From Abditibacteriales bacterium (lineage in GTDB: Bacteria > Armatimonadota > Abditibacteriia > Abditibacteriales > JANWYM01): DNA of 19,209 nt. A model generated the notes under the pieces. The model did no database searches. It was given only the letters and a program-made list of their open reading frames with translations, and had not been told where the DNA came from. Below are positions 1 through 6,612 of the stretch, piece after piece; within the stretch, counting starts at the first letter, position 1; each line of letters begins with the position of its first letter. The stretch is from assembly GCA_025055355.1 (NCBI GenBank), contig JANWYM010000021.1:1-19209 (forward strand), written 5' to 3'. Position numbers and translations under genes: made by a program.

Positions 1-1
1 C

Positions 2-1459
2 TCGTGGGGCGTCATCGCCGCGCAGTTGGCAAGGGAAGCAGGGGCGCCCGTGAAGTTGTTCTTAAACCGCGCTCCCGAACACCATATCGGGGGCGTCAGC
101 CCCGGCGGGACGCAGAAGTTCCGCGCCGGCGCGAGCAAGGATGGCAAACTCACCGTCCTCGAGCGCGTCGTTTATGGCGATGGGTTCAACCCCGGCCCGG
201 GACCGGAATACGTCTATGTCGCTCCTGCCGTGTCGCGCAACGAGTTCCTTCCCCTCAACCTGAACGCGGGTAAAGGGCGCGCCTTCCGCGCTCCGCACCA
301 CCCGCACGTCTGCTTTGCGACCGAGCAGGTAATGGACGAACTCGCGCACGCCTTGGGGATGGACCCGATTGAGTTCCGCATCAGGAACCTGAACCCGGAC
401 AGTTCCGACCCCACTCGTGCCACAGTAGACCGCACGCGCATCGCGCAACTGCGGCATGGGGCGGAACTCATCGGCTGGAATCGGCGCAACAACCCGCCCG
501 GTGCAGGCAAAGGTCCCATTAAGCGCGGTATCGGTGTCGCCTGCCACACCTGGGGCGGCGGTCCGCACGGCAACAACACCGAAATCCGCATTTTTAGCGA
601 TGGAAGGGTGGAAGTCCGCACCGCCACGCAGGACCTCGGCACCGGCACCCGCACTAACATCGCCCTTGTCGCCGCCGAGGAGTTGGGGTTGATGCCCGAC
701 CAGATTACGGTCTTTATCGGCAACACCGATTATCCGCCTGACGGCGGCAGTGGGGGTAGCACCACGGTCGGCGCGGTCGCCTCGGGCGCGAAGATTGCCG
801 CTGAGAAAGCCAAGCAAGCCCTGTTCGCTAAAGTCGCCGCTGACCTCGGCGCGAGCGCGGCGGACTTGGACATCGGCGAAGGCGGTAGAGTCTTCGTCAA
901 AGGCAACCCCAGCCGATCGCTCACCTGGAAGCAAGCCTGCGCGAAAATCGGCCCTGAGCCGCTCGTCGTGAGGCGCACGCAAGGGGAGAATCAGCCGGGC
1001 TTGACCAGTTCCGGCGTGGCGGGGGTGCAGTTCGCCGAAGTCGAAGTGGACACTGAAACCGGCAAGGTGCGCGTCGTCAAGTTTGTGGCGATTCAGGATC
1101 AAGGGTTCGTCGTCAACCGTCTGACCTGTGAGGGCCAAATCTACGGCGGGGCGATTATGGGCATCAGTTGGGCGCTGGGCGAGCAGCGCATCCTTGACCC
1201 GAAGAGTGGCATCATGCTCAACCCCGACATTCTCAATTACCGCATCGCAGGACCAAAGGAGATACCAGAGATTATCACGGTGGTATGGGACCCGCCCGAG
1301 GTCCGCGCGCGCGGCGTCATCGGCAACGGGGAGCCGCCAGTCATTGCCCCCGCCGGGGCGATTGCCAATGCTATCTACAACGCGATTGGCGTGCGTGTCC
1401 GTGAACTCCCGTTCACACCCGACCGCATCCTGAACGCGCTGGCGAGAAAGGAGGCGTAA
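2..1459 (+). CDS. Xanthine dehydrogenase/aldehyde oxidase-family molybdopterin-binding subunit, C-terminal part (5' end outside window)
   Basis: The reading frame is open from base 2, so the gene begins left of the window; the TTG at 26 is only an internal codon. The protein is the catalytic subunit of a molybdenum hydroxylase, which oxidises purines or aldehydes using water. Visible family motifs are the Moco-contacting segment GRAFRAPHHPHV (near 280-310), the QDLGTGTRTN segment (near 631-660), the glycine/serine-rich GGSGGSTTVGAVASGA stretch (near 745-790), and GNGEPP near the end, where the Glu codon at 1331-1333 aligns with the family's active-site glutamate. It ends with the usual LPFTPDRILNAL tail. 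The stop lies two bases before the FAD-subunit ATG, so the two are co-transcribed. The substrate cannot be told from this fragment. The order Mo then FAD implies that the 2Fe-2S subunit lies upstream or elsewhere. Confidence 0.93.
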   Translation, partial: SWGVIAAQLAREAGAPVKLFLNRAPEHHIGGVSPGGTQKFRAGASKDGKLTVLERVVYGDGFNPGPGPEYVYVAPAVSRNEFLPLNLNAGKGRAFRAPHHPHVCFATEQVMDELAHALGMDPIEFRIRNLNPDSSDPTRATVDRTRIAQLRHGAELIGWNRRNNPPGAGKGPIKRGIGVACHTWGGGPHGNNTEIRIFSDGRVEVRTATQDLGTGTRTNIALVAAEELGLMPDQITVFIGNTDYPPDGGSGGSTTVGAVASGAKIAAEKAKQALFAKVAADLGASAADLDIGEGGRVFVKGNPSRSLTWKQACAKIGPEPLVVRRTQGENQPGLTSSGVAGVQFAEVEVDTETGKVRVVKFVAIQDQGFVVNRLTCEGQIYGGAIMGISWALGEQRILDPKSGIMLNPDILNYRIAGPKEIPEIITVVWDPPEVRARGVIGNGEPPVIAPAGAIANAIYNAIGVRVRELPFTPDRILNALARKEA

Positions 1460-1461
1460 CG

Positions 1462-2430
1462 ATGAAACCGTTTGAATACATCAGCCCCACCGCGCTCAAA
1501 GACGTGCCTGCCCTGCTGACGGGGAACGCTGTCGTCATGGCGGGCGGCAGTGACTTGCTGGGTTTGATGAAGGAGGGCATCGTGCAGCCGTCGCGGGTGG
1601 TGAACCTGAAGAACGTGGCGGAACTCAAGGGCATCCAGCCCGCGCGCGGTGGACTCCGCATCGGCGCGGTCGTGACGTTAGCGGCACTGCTGGAGAACAG
1701 CGACATCCGCCAGAGGTACCCTGCCCTCGCCACAGCGGCGCACGAAGCCGGTCCGCCGCAGGTGCGCAACGTCGGCACGGTGGGCGGGGAACTGTGTCAG
1801 CGCCCGCACTGCTACTACTTCCGCGTTCTGAACGCCCCGGCGTGCACGCGACGGGGCGGGGCGCAGTGTCCCGCAGCGACGGCAGAGGGTCTGAGCAAGT
1901 GGCACGCCATCTTTGCCAATGACCGCACGCCCGACGTGAGCGCGTCCGACCTGGCTCCTGCCCTCATTGCCTACGGCGCCTCCGTTTCGATTCTGGGCGC
2001 GGATGGCAAGGAGCGGACGCTGCCGCTGGAGCAGTTCTTCGTCAACGACCCCCAGAAGGAAACCGTTCTCGGCGCGCAAGAGATCGTGACCGCCGTGACG
2101 CTCCCCGCTGTGGCGTCGGGGACGAAGGGACATTTCATTAAGTTCAAGGAACGCGACTCCTACGACTTCGCCCTGGTCAGTGTCGCTGTAGTGGTGCGCA
2201 AGCAAGGCGAGACGGTCCGCGACGCCCGCGTCGTGTTGGGCGGTGTCGCCCCGACCCCGTGGCGTTCCAAAGAAGCCGAAGCCGCCGTCGTCGGCAAACC
2301 CCTCACCGAGCAAACTGCCACTGCCGCCGGTGAAGCCGCTGTCAAAGCCGCACGTCCCTTAAAGGACAACGCCTACAAAGTCCAACTGGCTCGTGTCCTC
2401 ATCAAGCGCGCCCTGCTGGCGACGGCGTAA
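1462..2430 (+). CDS. FAD-binding subunit of a xanthine dehydrogenase-type molybdenum hydroxylase (YagS/PaoB-like)
   Basis: This 322-residue protein passes electrons from the 2Fe-2S clusters of the molybdenum hydroxylase to FAD. The FAD-binding loops are visible as AGGSDLL (residues 27-33) and GTVGGEL (105-111). The C-terminal CO-dehydrogenase-flavoprotein-like region follows (about 210-320). Between them, four cysteines at 112, 117, 128 and 136 sit in a segment resembling the extra [4Fe-4S]-binding insertion of E. coli PaoB/YagS, with LCQRPHCYYFR followed by a Cys-rich stretch. I infer that this protein also carries such a cluster. The ATG is two bases after the stop of the molybdenum subunit, and an AAAGGAGG ribosome-binding site lies within the end of that gene. 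Length fits the family. Confidence 0.92.
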   Translation: MKPFEYISPTALKDVPALLTGNAVVMAGGSDLLGLMKEGIVQPSRVVNLKNVAELKGIQPARGGLRIGAVVTLAALLENSDIRQRYPALATAAHEAGPPQVRNVGTVGGELCQRPHCYYFRVLNAPACTRRGGAQCPAATAEGLSKWHAIFANDRTPDVSASDLAPALIAYGASVSILGADGKERTLPLEQFFVNDPQKETVLGAQEIVTAVTLPAVASGTKGHFIKFKERDSYDFALVSVAVVVRKQGETVRDARVVLGGVAPTPWRSKEAEAAVVGKPLTEQTATAAGEAAVKAARPLKDNAYKVQLARVLIKRALLATA

Positions 2431-2459
2431 GTCGCTTAACGCCGACATTCTGTAGGCAG

Positions 2460-2520
2460 AAATGGGTCAATGGGTCAATGAGTTTTCCAACGCATCGGAA
2501 GGCTTGTTGACCCATTTTTA
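2460..2520 (+). terminator. Possible intrinsic terminator after the molybdenum hydroxylase operon
   Basis: AAATGGGTCAA at 2460-2470 is the reverse complement of TTGACCCATTT at 2507-2517, and the right arm ends in a run of five T. The left arm is partly duplicated (TGGGTCAA again at 2471-2478), so an alternative stem with a shorter loop can form. The loop is long (about 28-36 nt) and the stem is AT-rich, so this may be a dispersed repeat rather than a strong terminator. Confidence 0.4.
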
Positions 2521-2568
2521 TCATCATGACGATTGTTGCACACAGAACTCGGTCGGGGAGGTGAGCGC

Positions 2569-2808
2569 ATGTTATCCGCACAAGTGCGTATTCGAGAAGA
2601 CGGCAGTGTTCCCCTGCCGCAGGCGTTGTTGGACGCAGTGAGGTTGAAGCCCCACGACGAGGTGGTGGTGTTTGAAGAGGAGGGGCATCTGGTGATGATG
2701 ACACGGGAGCAACTGGCAGACGAAATCGTGCGGTTGCTTGAGCCGCTTAAGGATGCGGATTGGGAACAGATTGAAAGGGAGCGTGAGGATGATCCGCAAA
2801 GGGTGTGA
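2569..2808 (+). CDS. AbrB/SpoVT-type antitoxin, unit 1 (VapB-like)
   Basis: This 79-residue protein is the likely antitoxin and autorepressor of the PIN toxin that follows. Residues 3-45 form an AbrB/SpoVT swapped-hairpin DNA-binding domain: the VRIREDGSVPLPQALLDAV segment and then DEVVVFEEEGHLVMM. The rest is a charged, probably helical tail expected to bind the toxin. I chose the ATG at 2569 rather than the upstream TTG at 2533, because GGGGAGGTGAG lies directly upstream and the other two copies start at the same place. The gene overlaps the toxin by 20 bp, a spacing shared by all three units. The tail is five residues shorter than in units 2 and 3. Residues 1-58 are almost identical to unit 3. 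Confidence 0.88.
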   Translation: MLSAQVRIREDGSVPLPQALLDAVRLKPHDEVVVFEEEGHLVMMTREQLADEIVRLLEPLKDADWEQIEREREDDPQRV

Positions 2809-3193
2809 CACGGGTTTCTTTCGGGCGTTGCTCAACGGGCATCCCACCGCTGTCACCTTTTGGCGAGATGCGGCACGCGGGCAGTGCGAGTTAGTCGTAT
2901 CCACAGCGAGTATCAACGAACTCCTGACGCTCTATTATCGCTACGGACAAACCACTGTGGGACGGCGATTTGTTTCCCGATTGCTCCATGCGTCTTGGGT
3001 GCAGTTTACGCCGGTTTCGGTCGAGATCACAGAACAATCAGCAGGTTATCGTCATGGTTTGGGGTTGCCCACCGTTGACTCCATGATTTTAGCAACTGCC
3101 GTGCGGAAAGGCTGCGATGAACTGCTGACCACCGACAGTCATTTTCTGATTGCCATGACGCAGGGCGTGATAGCGGTGACGATATTGAGTTGA
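2789..3193 (+). CDS. PIN-domain toxin, unit 1 (VapC-like ribonuclease)
   Basis: This 134-residue single-domain PIN protein is predicted to be a metal-dependent endoribonuclease that the preceding AbrB protein holds inactive. The four acidic positions expected for PIN nucleases are present: Asp7 (KGCDTGFF), Glu44 (SINELL), Asp97 (GLPTVDS) and Asp116 (LLTTDSHF). The ATG at 2789 was chosen over an upstream start at 2738, because it matches the other two copies and leaves the standard 20-bp overlap with the antitoxin. The last 49 residues are nearly identical to units 2 and 3, whereas residues 8-85 are only about 45% identical to unit 2 by hand count. The RNA target is unknown; it could be tRNA, rRNA or mRNA, as in other VapC proteins. 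Confidence 0.88.
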   Translation: MIRKGCDTGFFRALLNGHPTAVTFWRDAARGQCELVVSTASINELLTLYYRYGQTTVGRRFVSRLLHASWVQFTPVSVEITEQSAGYRHGLGLPTVDSMILATAVRKGCDELLTTDSHFLIAMTQGVIAVTILS

Positions 3194-3374
3194 GAACGTG
3201 AGATGGCAGGCAAGTGACAAAAGCGAGATTGCGTTACCCGATGGACGTTGCCCTTTGATACGGAAGGCAGCCTCCATGTTGCAGAGAGCCAGAAGAACTG
3301 CGTCACAAGGTCAACGAGACGGGTATCATCACAACAGTTGTGACGGGGTAGAACTCGGTTCGGGAGGTGAGAGC
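3194..3374 (+). repeat. Inter-unit spacer, copy 1
   Basis: This 181-bp non-coding spacer between unit 1 toxin and unit 2 antitoxin is repeated at 4015-4194 with high identity over its whole length, apart from small indels and scattered substitutions. It ends in the ribosome-binding site GGGAGGTGAG, just before the antitoxin ATG. A 15-bp palindrome lies in its last 50 bases. I could not find a convincing sigma-70 promoter in it, nor a coding sequence. Confidence 0.8.
3329..3343. promoter_or_regulatory. Palindrome upstream of antitoxin 2, candidate AbrB operator
   Basis: TCACAAC-A-GTTGTGA is a perfect 15-bp palindrome ending 31 bases before the unit 2 antitoxin ATG. AbrB-type antitoxins usually repress their own operon by binding inverted repeats near the start, so this is a natural operator candidate. 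The equivalent site in unit 3 has substitutions in one arm, and no clear counterpart was seen before unit 1. Confidence 0.4.
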
Positions 3375-3629
3375 ATGTTATCCGCGCAAGTGCGTATTCG
3401 GGAAGACGGCAGTGTTCCCCTGCCGCAAGCGTTGTTAGAAGCAGTAAGGTTGAAGCCCCACGATGAGGTGGTGGTGTTTGAAGAGGAGGGGCATCTGGTG
3501 ATGATGACACGCGAGCAACTGTCGGAAGATTTCCTGCGGTTGCTGCAACAAAGCCTGGAAGGAATAGACATCGAGGTAGCCCTCCGGGAACTGGGGGAGG
3601 GGCGGAAGGATGACCCGCAAAGGGACTGA
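3375..3629 (+). CDS. AbrB/SpoVT-type antitoxin, unit 2 (VapB-like)
   Basis: This 84-residue antitoxin has an AbrB domain (residues 3-45) that differs from unit 1 by a single Asp to Glu change within the first 49 residues. Its tail (residues 50-80, starting SEDFLRLLQQS) is unlike those of units 1 and 3. Similarity resumes at DDPQR, where the gene overlaps the toxin. A GGGAGGTGAG ribosome-binding site precedes the ATG at 3375. A longer upstream reading frame runs through the spacer but has no family similarity and is not used in the other copies. The divergent tail should give this antitoxin its own toxin partner; whether it cross-reacts with the neighbours is unknown. Confidence 0.88.
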   Translation: MLSAQVRIREDGSVPLPQALLEAVRLKPHDEVVVFEEEGHLVMMTREQLSEDFLRLLQQSLEGIDIEVALRELGEGRKDDPQRD

Positions 3630-4014
3630 CACCGGCTTCTGGCTTCGGCTGGGCGTTGGGCATCCTCAGGCAGTCGGCGCGTGGAAGGATGCAGTGGCGG
3701 GCAACATGGAACTGCTCGTTTCCACCGTGAGCATCAGCGAACTGCTGGCGTTTTACTATCGGCACGGCAAGCCTCTCATTGGTGAGCGACTGGTGCGCCG
3801 ATGGATTCGCGCGGCGGGAGTCAGGCTGGTCATCGTGACGGAGGACATTGCCTGGCGCGCCGGGGGCTACCGTCACGGCTTGGGGCTGCCGACGGTGGAC
3901 TCCGTGATTTTGGCAACCGCTGTGATGGAAGGCTGCGATGAACTGCTGACCACCGACAGTCATTTTCTGATTGCCATGACGCAGGGTGTGATAGCGGTGA
4001 CGGTGTTGAGTTAA
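3610..4014 (+). CDS. PIN-domain toxin, unit 2 (VapC-like ribonuclease)
   Basis: This 134-residue PIN protein has the acidic residues Asp7 (KGTDTGFW), Glu44 (SISELL), Asp97 (TVDSV) and Asp116 (TTDSHF). It starts inside the last 20 bp of the antitoxin gene. Its last 49 residues differ from unit 3 at one position only, and the underlying DNA is also nearly identical, including most silent positions. Residues 8-85 are clearly divergent, for example the RWIRAAGVRLVIVTEDIAW region, which has no close match in the other two copies. The expected role is a metal-dependent RNase neutralised by the adjacent AbrB antitoxin. Confidence 0.88.
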   Translation: MTRKGTDTGFWLRLGVGHPQAVGAWKDAVAGNMELLVSTVSISELLAFYYRHGKPLIGERLVRRWIRAAGVRLVIVTEDIAWRAGGYRHGLGLPTVDSVILATAVMEGCDELLTTDSHFLIAMTQGVIAVTVLS

Positions 4015-4194
4015 GGACGTAAGATGGTAGGCAAGCCACAAAAGCGAGATCGCGTTACCCGATGGACGTTGCCTTTGATACGGAAGGCAGCCTCTACGTG
4101 ACAGAGAGCGAGAAGAACTGCAGTCGCCAGATCAACAGGGTAGGTATCATCACAACAGTTATGGCGGGTAGAACTCGGTTCGGGAGGTGAGAGC
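4015..4194 (+). repeat. Inter-unit spacer, copy 2
   Basis: This 180-bp spacer is the second copy of 3194-3374. The shared stretches include CGCGTTACCCGATGGACG and the block from GAACTCGGTTCGGGAGGTGAG to the ATG. No such spacer follows unit 3 beyond about ten bases, so the duplication junction lies near 4844. Confidence 0.8.
4150..4164. promoter_or_regulatory. Degenerate palindrome upstream of antitoxin 3, candidate AbrB operator
   Basis: TCACAAC-A-GTTATGG occupies the same place as the perfect palindrome of unit 2, ending 30 bases before the antitoxin ATG. The left arm is intact and the right arm has two changes. If the palindrome is the operator, repression of unit 3 may be weaker than that of unit 2. 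Confidence 0.3.
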
Positions 4195-4449
4195 ATGTTA
4201 TCCGCGCAAGTGCGTATTCGGGAAGACGGCAGTGTTCCCCTGCCGCAAGCGTTGTTGGAAGCAGTAAGGTTGAAGCCCCACGATGAGGTCATTGTGTTTG
4301 AGGAAGAGGGGCATCTGGTGATGATGACACGCGAGCAACTGGCAGACGAAATCGTGCGGTTGCTGGAAGAAGGATTTAAGAATGCAAACATCAACGCACT
4401 GTTAGAGCAACTGGAAAAGGAGCGGGAAGATGACCCGCAAAGGGTGTGA
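4195..4449 (+). CDS. AbrB/SpoVT-type antitoxin, unit 3 (VapB-like)
   Basis: This 84-residue antitoxin has the same AbrB domain (residues 3-45) as the other two units; in the first 49 residues it differs from unit 2 only by Val33 to Ile. The segment LADEIVRLLE (49-58) matches unit 1, not unit 2, and then a private tail follows (EGFKNANINALLEQLEK) before the common DDPQRV end. This mixture shows that similarity breakpoints differ between pairs of units. The ATG at 4195 has a GGGAGGTGAG ribosome-binding site, and the gene overlaps the toxin by 20 bp. Confidence 0.88.
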   Translation: MLSAQVRIREDGSVPLPQALLEAVRLKPHDEVIVFEEEGHLVMMTREQLADEIVRLLEEGFKNANINALLEQLEKEREDDPQRV

Positions 4450-4834
4450 CAGCGGATTCTTTCTCCTGATGGGTGTCGGGCACGCGAGCGCTCGTCAGGT
4501 TTGGCAGGACGCCGTCGCGGGACAGCACGAGTTAGTGATGTCCACGCTTAGTGTCAATGAAGTGCTGGTGGCTTACTACCGTCAGGGCAAGTCGCAAGAA
4601 GCCGCTGACTTCTTGACGTTGATTCAGTCCGCCCCGTGGCTGCGAATCGTTCCCACCTCGTTGGACATTGTTCAACGTTCGGCGGGCTACCGTCATGGGT
4701 TGGGGCTACCGACGGTGGACTCCGTGATTTTGGCAACCGCTGCGATGGAGGGCTGCGATGAACTGCTAACCACCGACAGTCATTTCCTGATTGCCATGAC
4801 GCAGGGCGTGATAGCGGTGACGGTGTTGAGTTGA
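4430..4834 (+). CDS. PIN-domain toxin, unit 3 (VapC-like ribonuclease)
   Basis: This 134-residue PIN protein is exactly the same length as the other two toxins, and all four predicted metal-binding acids are kept: Asp7 (KGCDSGFF), Glu44 (SVNEVL), Asp97 (TVDSV) and Asp116 (TTDSHF). No frameshift or stop is present, so all three toxins look intact. The middle (residues 55-85, around QEAADFLTLIQSAPWLRIV) differs from the other copies, while residues 86-134 match them almost completely. The array similarity ends about ten bases after the stop. Confidence 0.88.
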   Translation: MTRKGCDSGFFLLMGVGHASARQVWQDAVAGQHELVMSTLSVNEVLVAYYRQGKSQEAADFLTLIQSAPWLRIVPTSLDIVQRSAGYRHGLGLPTVDSVILATAAMEGCDELLTTDSHFLIAMTQGVIAVTVLS

Positions 4835-4844
4835 GGACGTAAGA

Positions 4845-5163
4845 CTAATGTTGGTAGCGTTGGGATGGTGGTTATGGCGATTAGGTGTCACTGCGCCCAA
4901 TCGTCCAGAGTCTGTCTGCTACGTTCGGACGCAGCGAGGCCGATTCGATAACGACAAAACGACTGATTTCGGGGCGTCCTCCCACTTGACCTCCAATAAG
5001 TTGGAGACTCCAAGGGGACACCACGCTGGATGCAGATTATCCCCGTCCTCGTTCTCGACTTTCAAAGGTGACCGGCGACACGGACGACGAGGACGATTTT
5101 CAGAGGAAGACTGACGCCTCGCGTAGCGAATCAGTGAACGACCACACAGCGGGGAGAGTAAGG
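4845..5163. other. Intergenic region between the toxin-antitoxin array and the decarboxylase
   Basis: No gene with recognisable features is seen in this 319-bp gap. It holds a small hairpin (CTCCAA at 4991-4996 with TTGGAG at 5001-5006) and an inverted repeat (CGTCCTCGT at 5044-5052 with ACGAGGACG at 5087-5095, followed by four T a base later). The second could be a weak terminator for the array. The decarboxylase promoter must lie here, but no clear -35/-10 pair was found. Confidence 0.5.
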
Positions 5164-6612
5164 ATGTCCGACCCAAAGAGTTATCACATGACCGCCGAAG
5201 AGTTCCGCCGCTGGGGGCGGGCAGTGGTGGACTGGATTGCCGACTATTACGAGAGGGTGGAGGAACGCCCGGTGCTGTCGCAAGTGTTGCCGGGGCAGGT
5301 GCGCGCCGCCCTGCCCGCCGAGCCGCCGATGCAGGGCGAGGACTTTGCGGCGATGCTGGCGGACGTAGAGAGCCTCATCCTGCCCGGCATTACCCACTGG
5401 CAGTCACCCAACTTCTTTGCCTTCTTTCCCGCGAACACGTCGGGACCTTCCATTTTGGGGGAGTTGCTGTCGGCGGGGCTGGGCGTGCAGGGGATGTTGT
5501 GGGCAACGAGTCCCGCGTGCACGGAGTTGGAGACGCAGGTTTTGGACTGGCTGGTGGACATGCTGGGGCTGCCGTCGAAGTTCAAGTCCACCGCCGCAGG
5601 AGGCGGCGTGATTCAGGACACAGCGTCGAGCGCATCGCTCTGCGCTCTTCTCGCCGCCCGCGAGCGAGCGACGAACTTCGTGAGCAATGAGTGCGGCTGC
5701 GATGGGCGACTGGTGGCGTATGCGTCCCATCAGGCGCACTCCTCGATTGAGAAAGCCGTCAAAATTGCAGGCATCGGGCGTCGCAACCTCCGACTGATTG
5801 ATGTGGACGAGCGTTTCGCCATGCGCCCGGATGCGCTCGCCGCGCAGATTCAGCAGGACCGTCAGGCGGGTTTGATTCCCTGTTTCGTCTGCGCGACAGT
5901 GGGAACGACCTCCTCCAACGCGATTGACCCGCTGCCCGCCATCGGGCAGATTTGCCGCGAGGAGAACGTCTGGCTCCACGTGGACGCCGCGATGTCCGGC
6001 ACGGCAGCAATTTGCCCGGAGTTCCGCTACATTCACGACGGGCTGGAGTTCGCCGACAGTTACTGCTTCAATCCGCACAAGTGGATGTTCACAAACTTCG
6101 ACTGCGATTGTTTCTACGTGGCAGACCGCGCGACGCTCATCAACACCCTGAGCGTGCTGCCCGAATACCTGCGCAATCAGGCGACGGAGTCGGGCGCGGT
6201 CATTGACTACCGCGACTGGCAGATTCCGCTGGGCCGGCGGTTCCGCGCCCTGAAGTTGTGGTTCGTCATTCGCTGGTATGGGGTTGAAGGGCTGCGCTAT
6301 CATGTGCGTCAACATGTTGCGCTGGCGCAGGAGTTCGCCCGGTGGGTTGAGGCGGATGAGCGCTTTGAACTCGTCGTGCCACCGCCGCTTAACCTCGTAT
6401 GTTTTCGCCACGTCGGAGGGGATGCGGTCAACGAGCAGTTGTTGGAGCGGTTGAACCGCAGCGGCGCGTTGTATCTGACACACACCCGTCTCGACGGCAA
6501 ATACACCCTGCGCTTCTGTGTGGGGCAGACGCGCACCACGGCACGTCACGTCCGCTGCGCGTGGGAACGGATTCAGCGGACAGCGGCGGAGGTAACAAAT
6601 AAACACCTATAG
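5164..6612 (+). CDS. PLP-dependent aromatic-L-amino-acid-type decarboxylase (group II)
   Basis: This 482-residue cytosolic enzyme is predicted to decarboxylate an aromatic amino acid (tryptophan, phenylalanine, tyrosine or DOPA) to the amine. It aligns along its whole length with group II PLP decarboxylases. His192 (QAHSSIEKA) should stack on the cofactor, Asp274 (LHVDAA) should bind the pyridine nitrogen, and Lys306 (NPHKW) should form the Schiff base. Tyr335 in LPEYLRNQ occupies the mobile-loop position that favours decarboxylation over aldehyde formation in the family. The DYRDWQIPLGRRFRALKLWF block is also typical. I chose the ATG at 5164, which has GGGGAG seven bases upstream; this gives the usual family length, whereas a start at 5068 would add an unlikely 32-residue acidic extension. 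The gene seems to stand alone, so the substrate remains open. Confidence 0.93.
   Translation: MSDPKSYHMTAEEFRRWGRAVVDWIADYYERVEERPVLSQVLPGQVRAALPAEPPMQGEDFAAMLADVESLILPGITHWQSPNFFAFFPANTSGPSILGELLSAGLGVQGMLWATSPACTELETQVLDWLVDMLGLPSKFKSTAAGGGVIQDTASSASLCALLAARERATNFVSNECGCDGRLVAYASHQAHSSIEKAVKIAGIGRRNLRLIDVDERFAMRPDALAAQIQQDRQAGLIPCFVCATVGTTSSNAIDPLPAIGQICREENVWLHVDAAMSGTAAICPEFRYIHDGLEFADSYCFNPHKWMFTNFDCDCFYVADRATLINTLSVLPEYLRNQATESGAVIDYRDWQIPLGRRFRALKLWFVIRWYGVEGLRYHVRQHVALAQEFARWVEADERFELVVPPPLNLVCFRHVGGDAVNEQLLERLNRSGALYLTHTRLDGKYTLRFCVGQTRTTARHVRCAWERIQRTAAEVTNKHL

Larger units (their letters stand above)
2552..4844 (+). repeat. Tandem array of three AbrB-PIN units, period about 820 bp
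   Basis: Three copies of an antitoxin-toxin unit follow head to tail. The toxin ATGs are at 2789, 3610 and 4430 and the stops at 3193, 4014 and 4834, so the period is 821 and then 820 bp. Two near-identical non-coding spacers (3194-3374 and 4015-4194) separate the units. Similarity begins just before the first ribosome-binding site and stops about ten bases after the last stop codon (around 4844). The array therefore arose by duplication. Divergence is concentrated in the middle of each unit (2716-3043, 3522-3864, 4342-4684). Confidence 0.9.

Noticed and set aside
62..1138. Minus-strand open frame of 358 codons opposite the molybdenum subunit
   Set aside because: Antisense shadow; no motifs and no plausible ribosome-binding site context.
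3198..3374. N-terminal extension of antitoxin 2 through the spacer
   Set aside because: The extension is not used in units 1 and 3, and a strong ribosome-binding site precedes the internal ATG at 3375.
2552..4844. CRISPR-like or other short-repeat array
   Set aside because: The repeat unit is about 820 bp and protein-coding; there are no short regularly spaced repeats.
4848..5114. Small open frame of 88 codons after the toxin array
   Set aside because: No ribosome-binding site or family features, and its end overlaps the decarboxylase leader; it is probably chance.
5068..5163. Upstream start of the decarboxylase
   Set aside because: It would add 32 atypical residues, whereas the ATG at 5164 has a good GGGGAG site and gives the family length.
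5404..6606. Minus-strand open frame of 400 codons opposite the decarboxylase
   Set aside because: The sense strand carries complete decarboxylase motifs; the antisense product has no recognisable domain.
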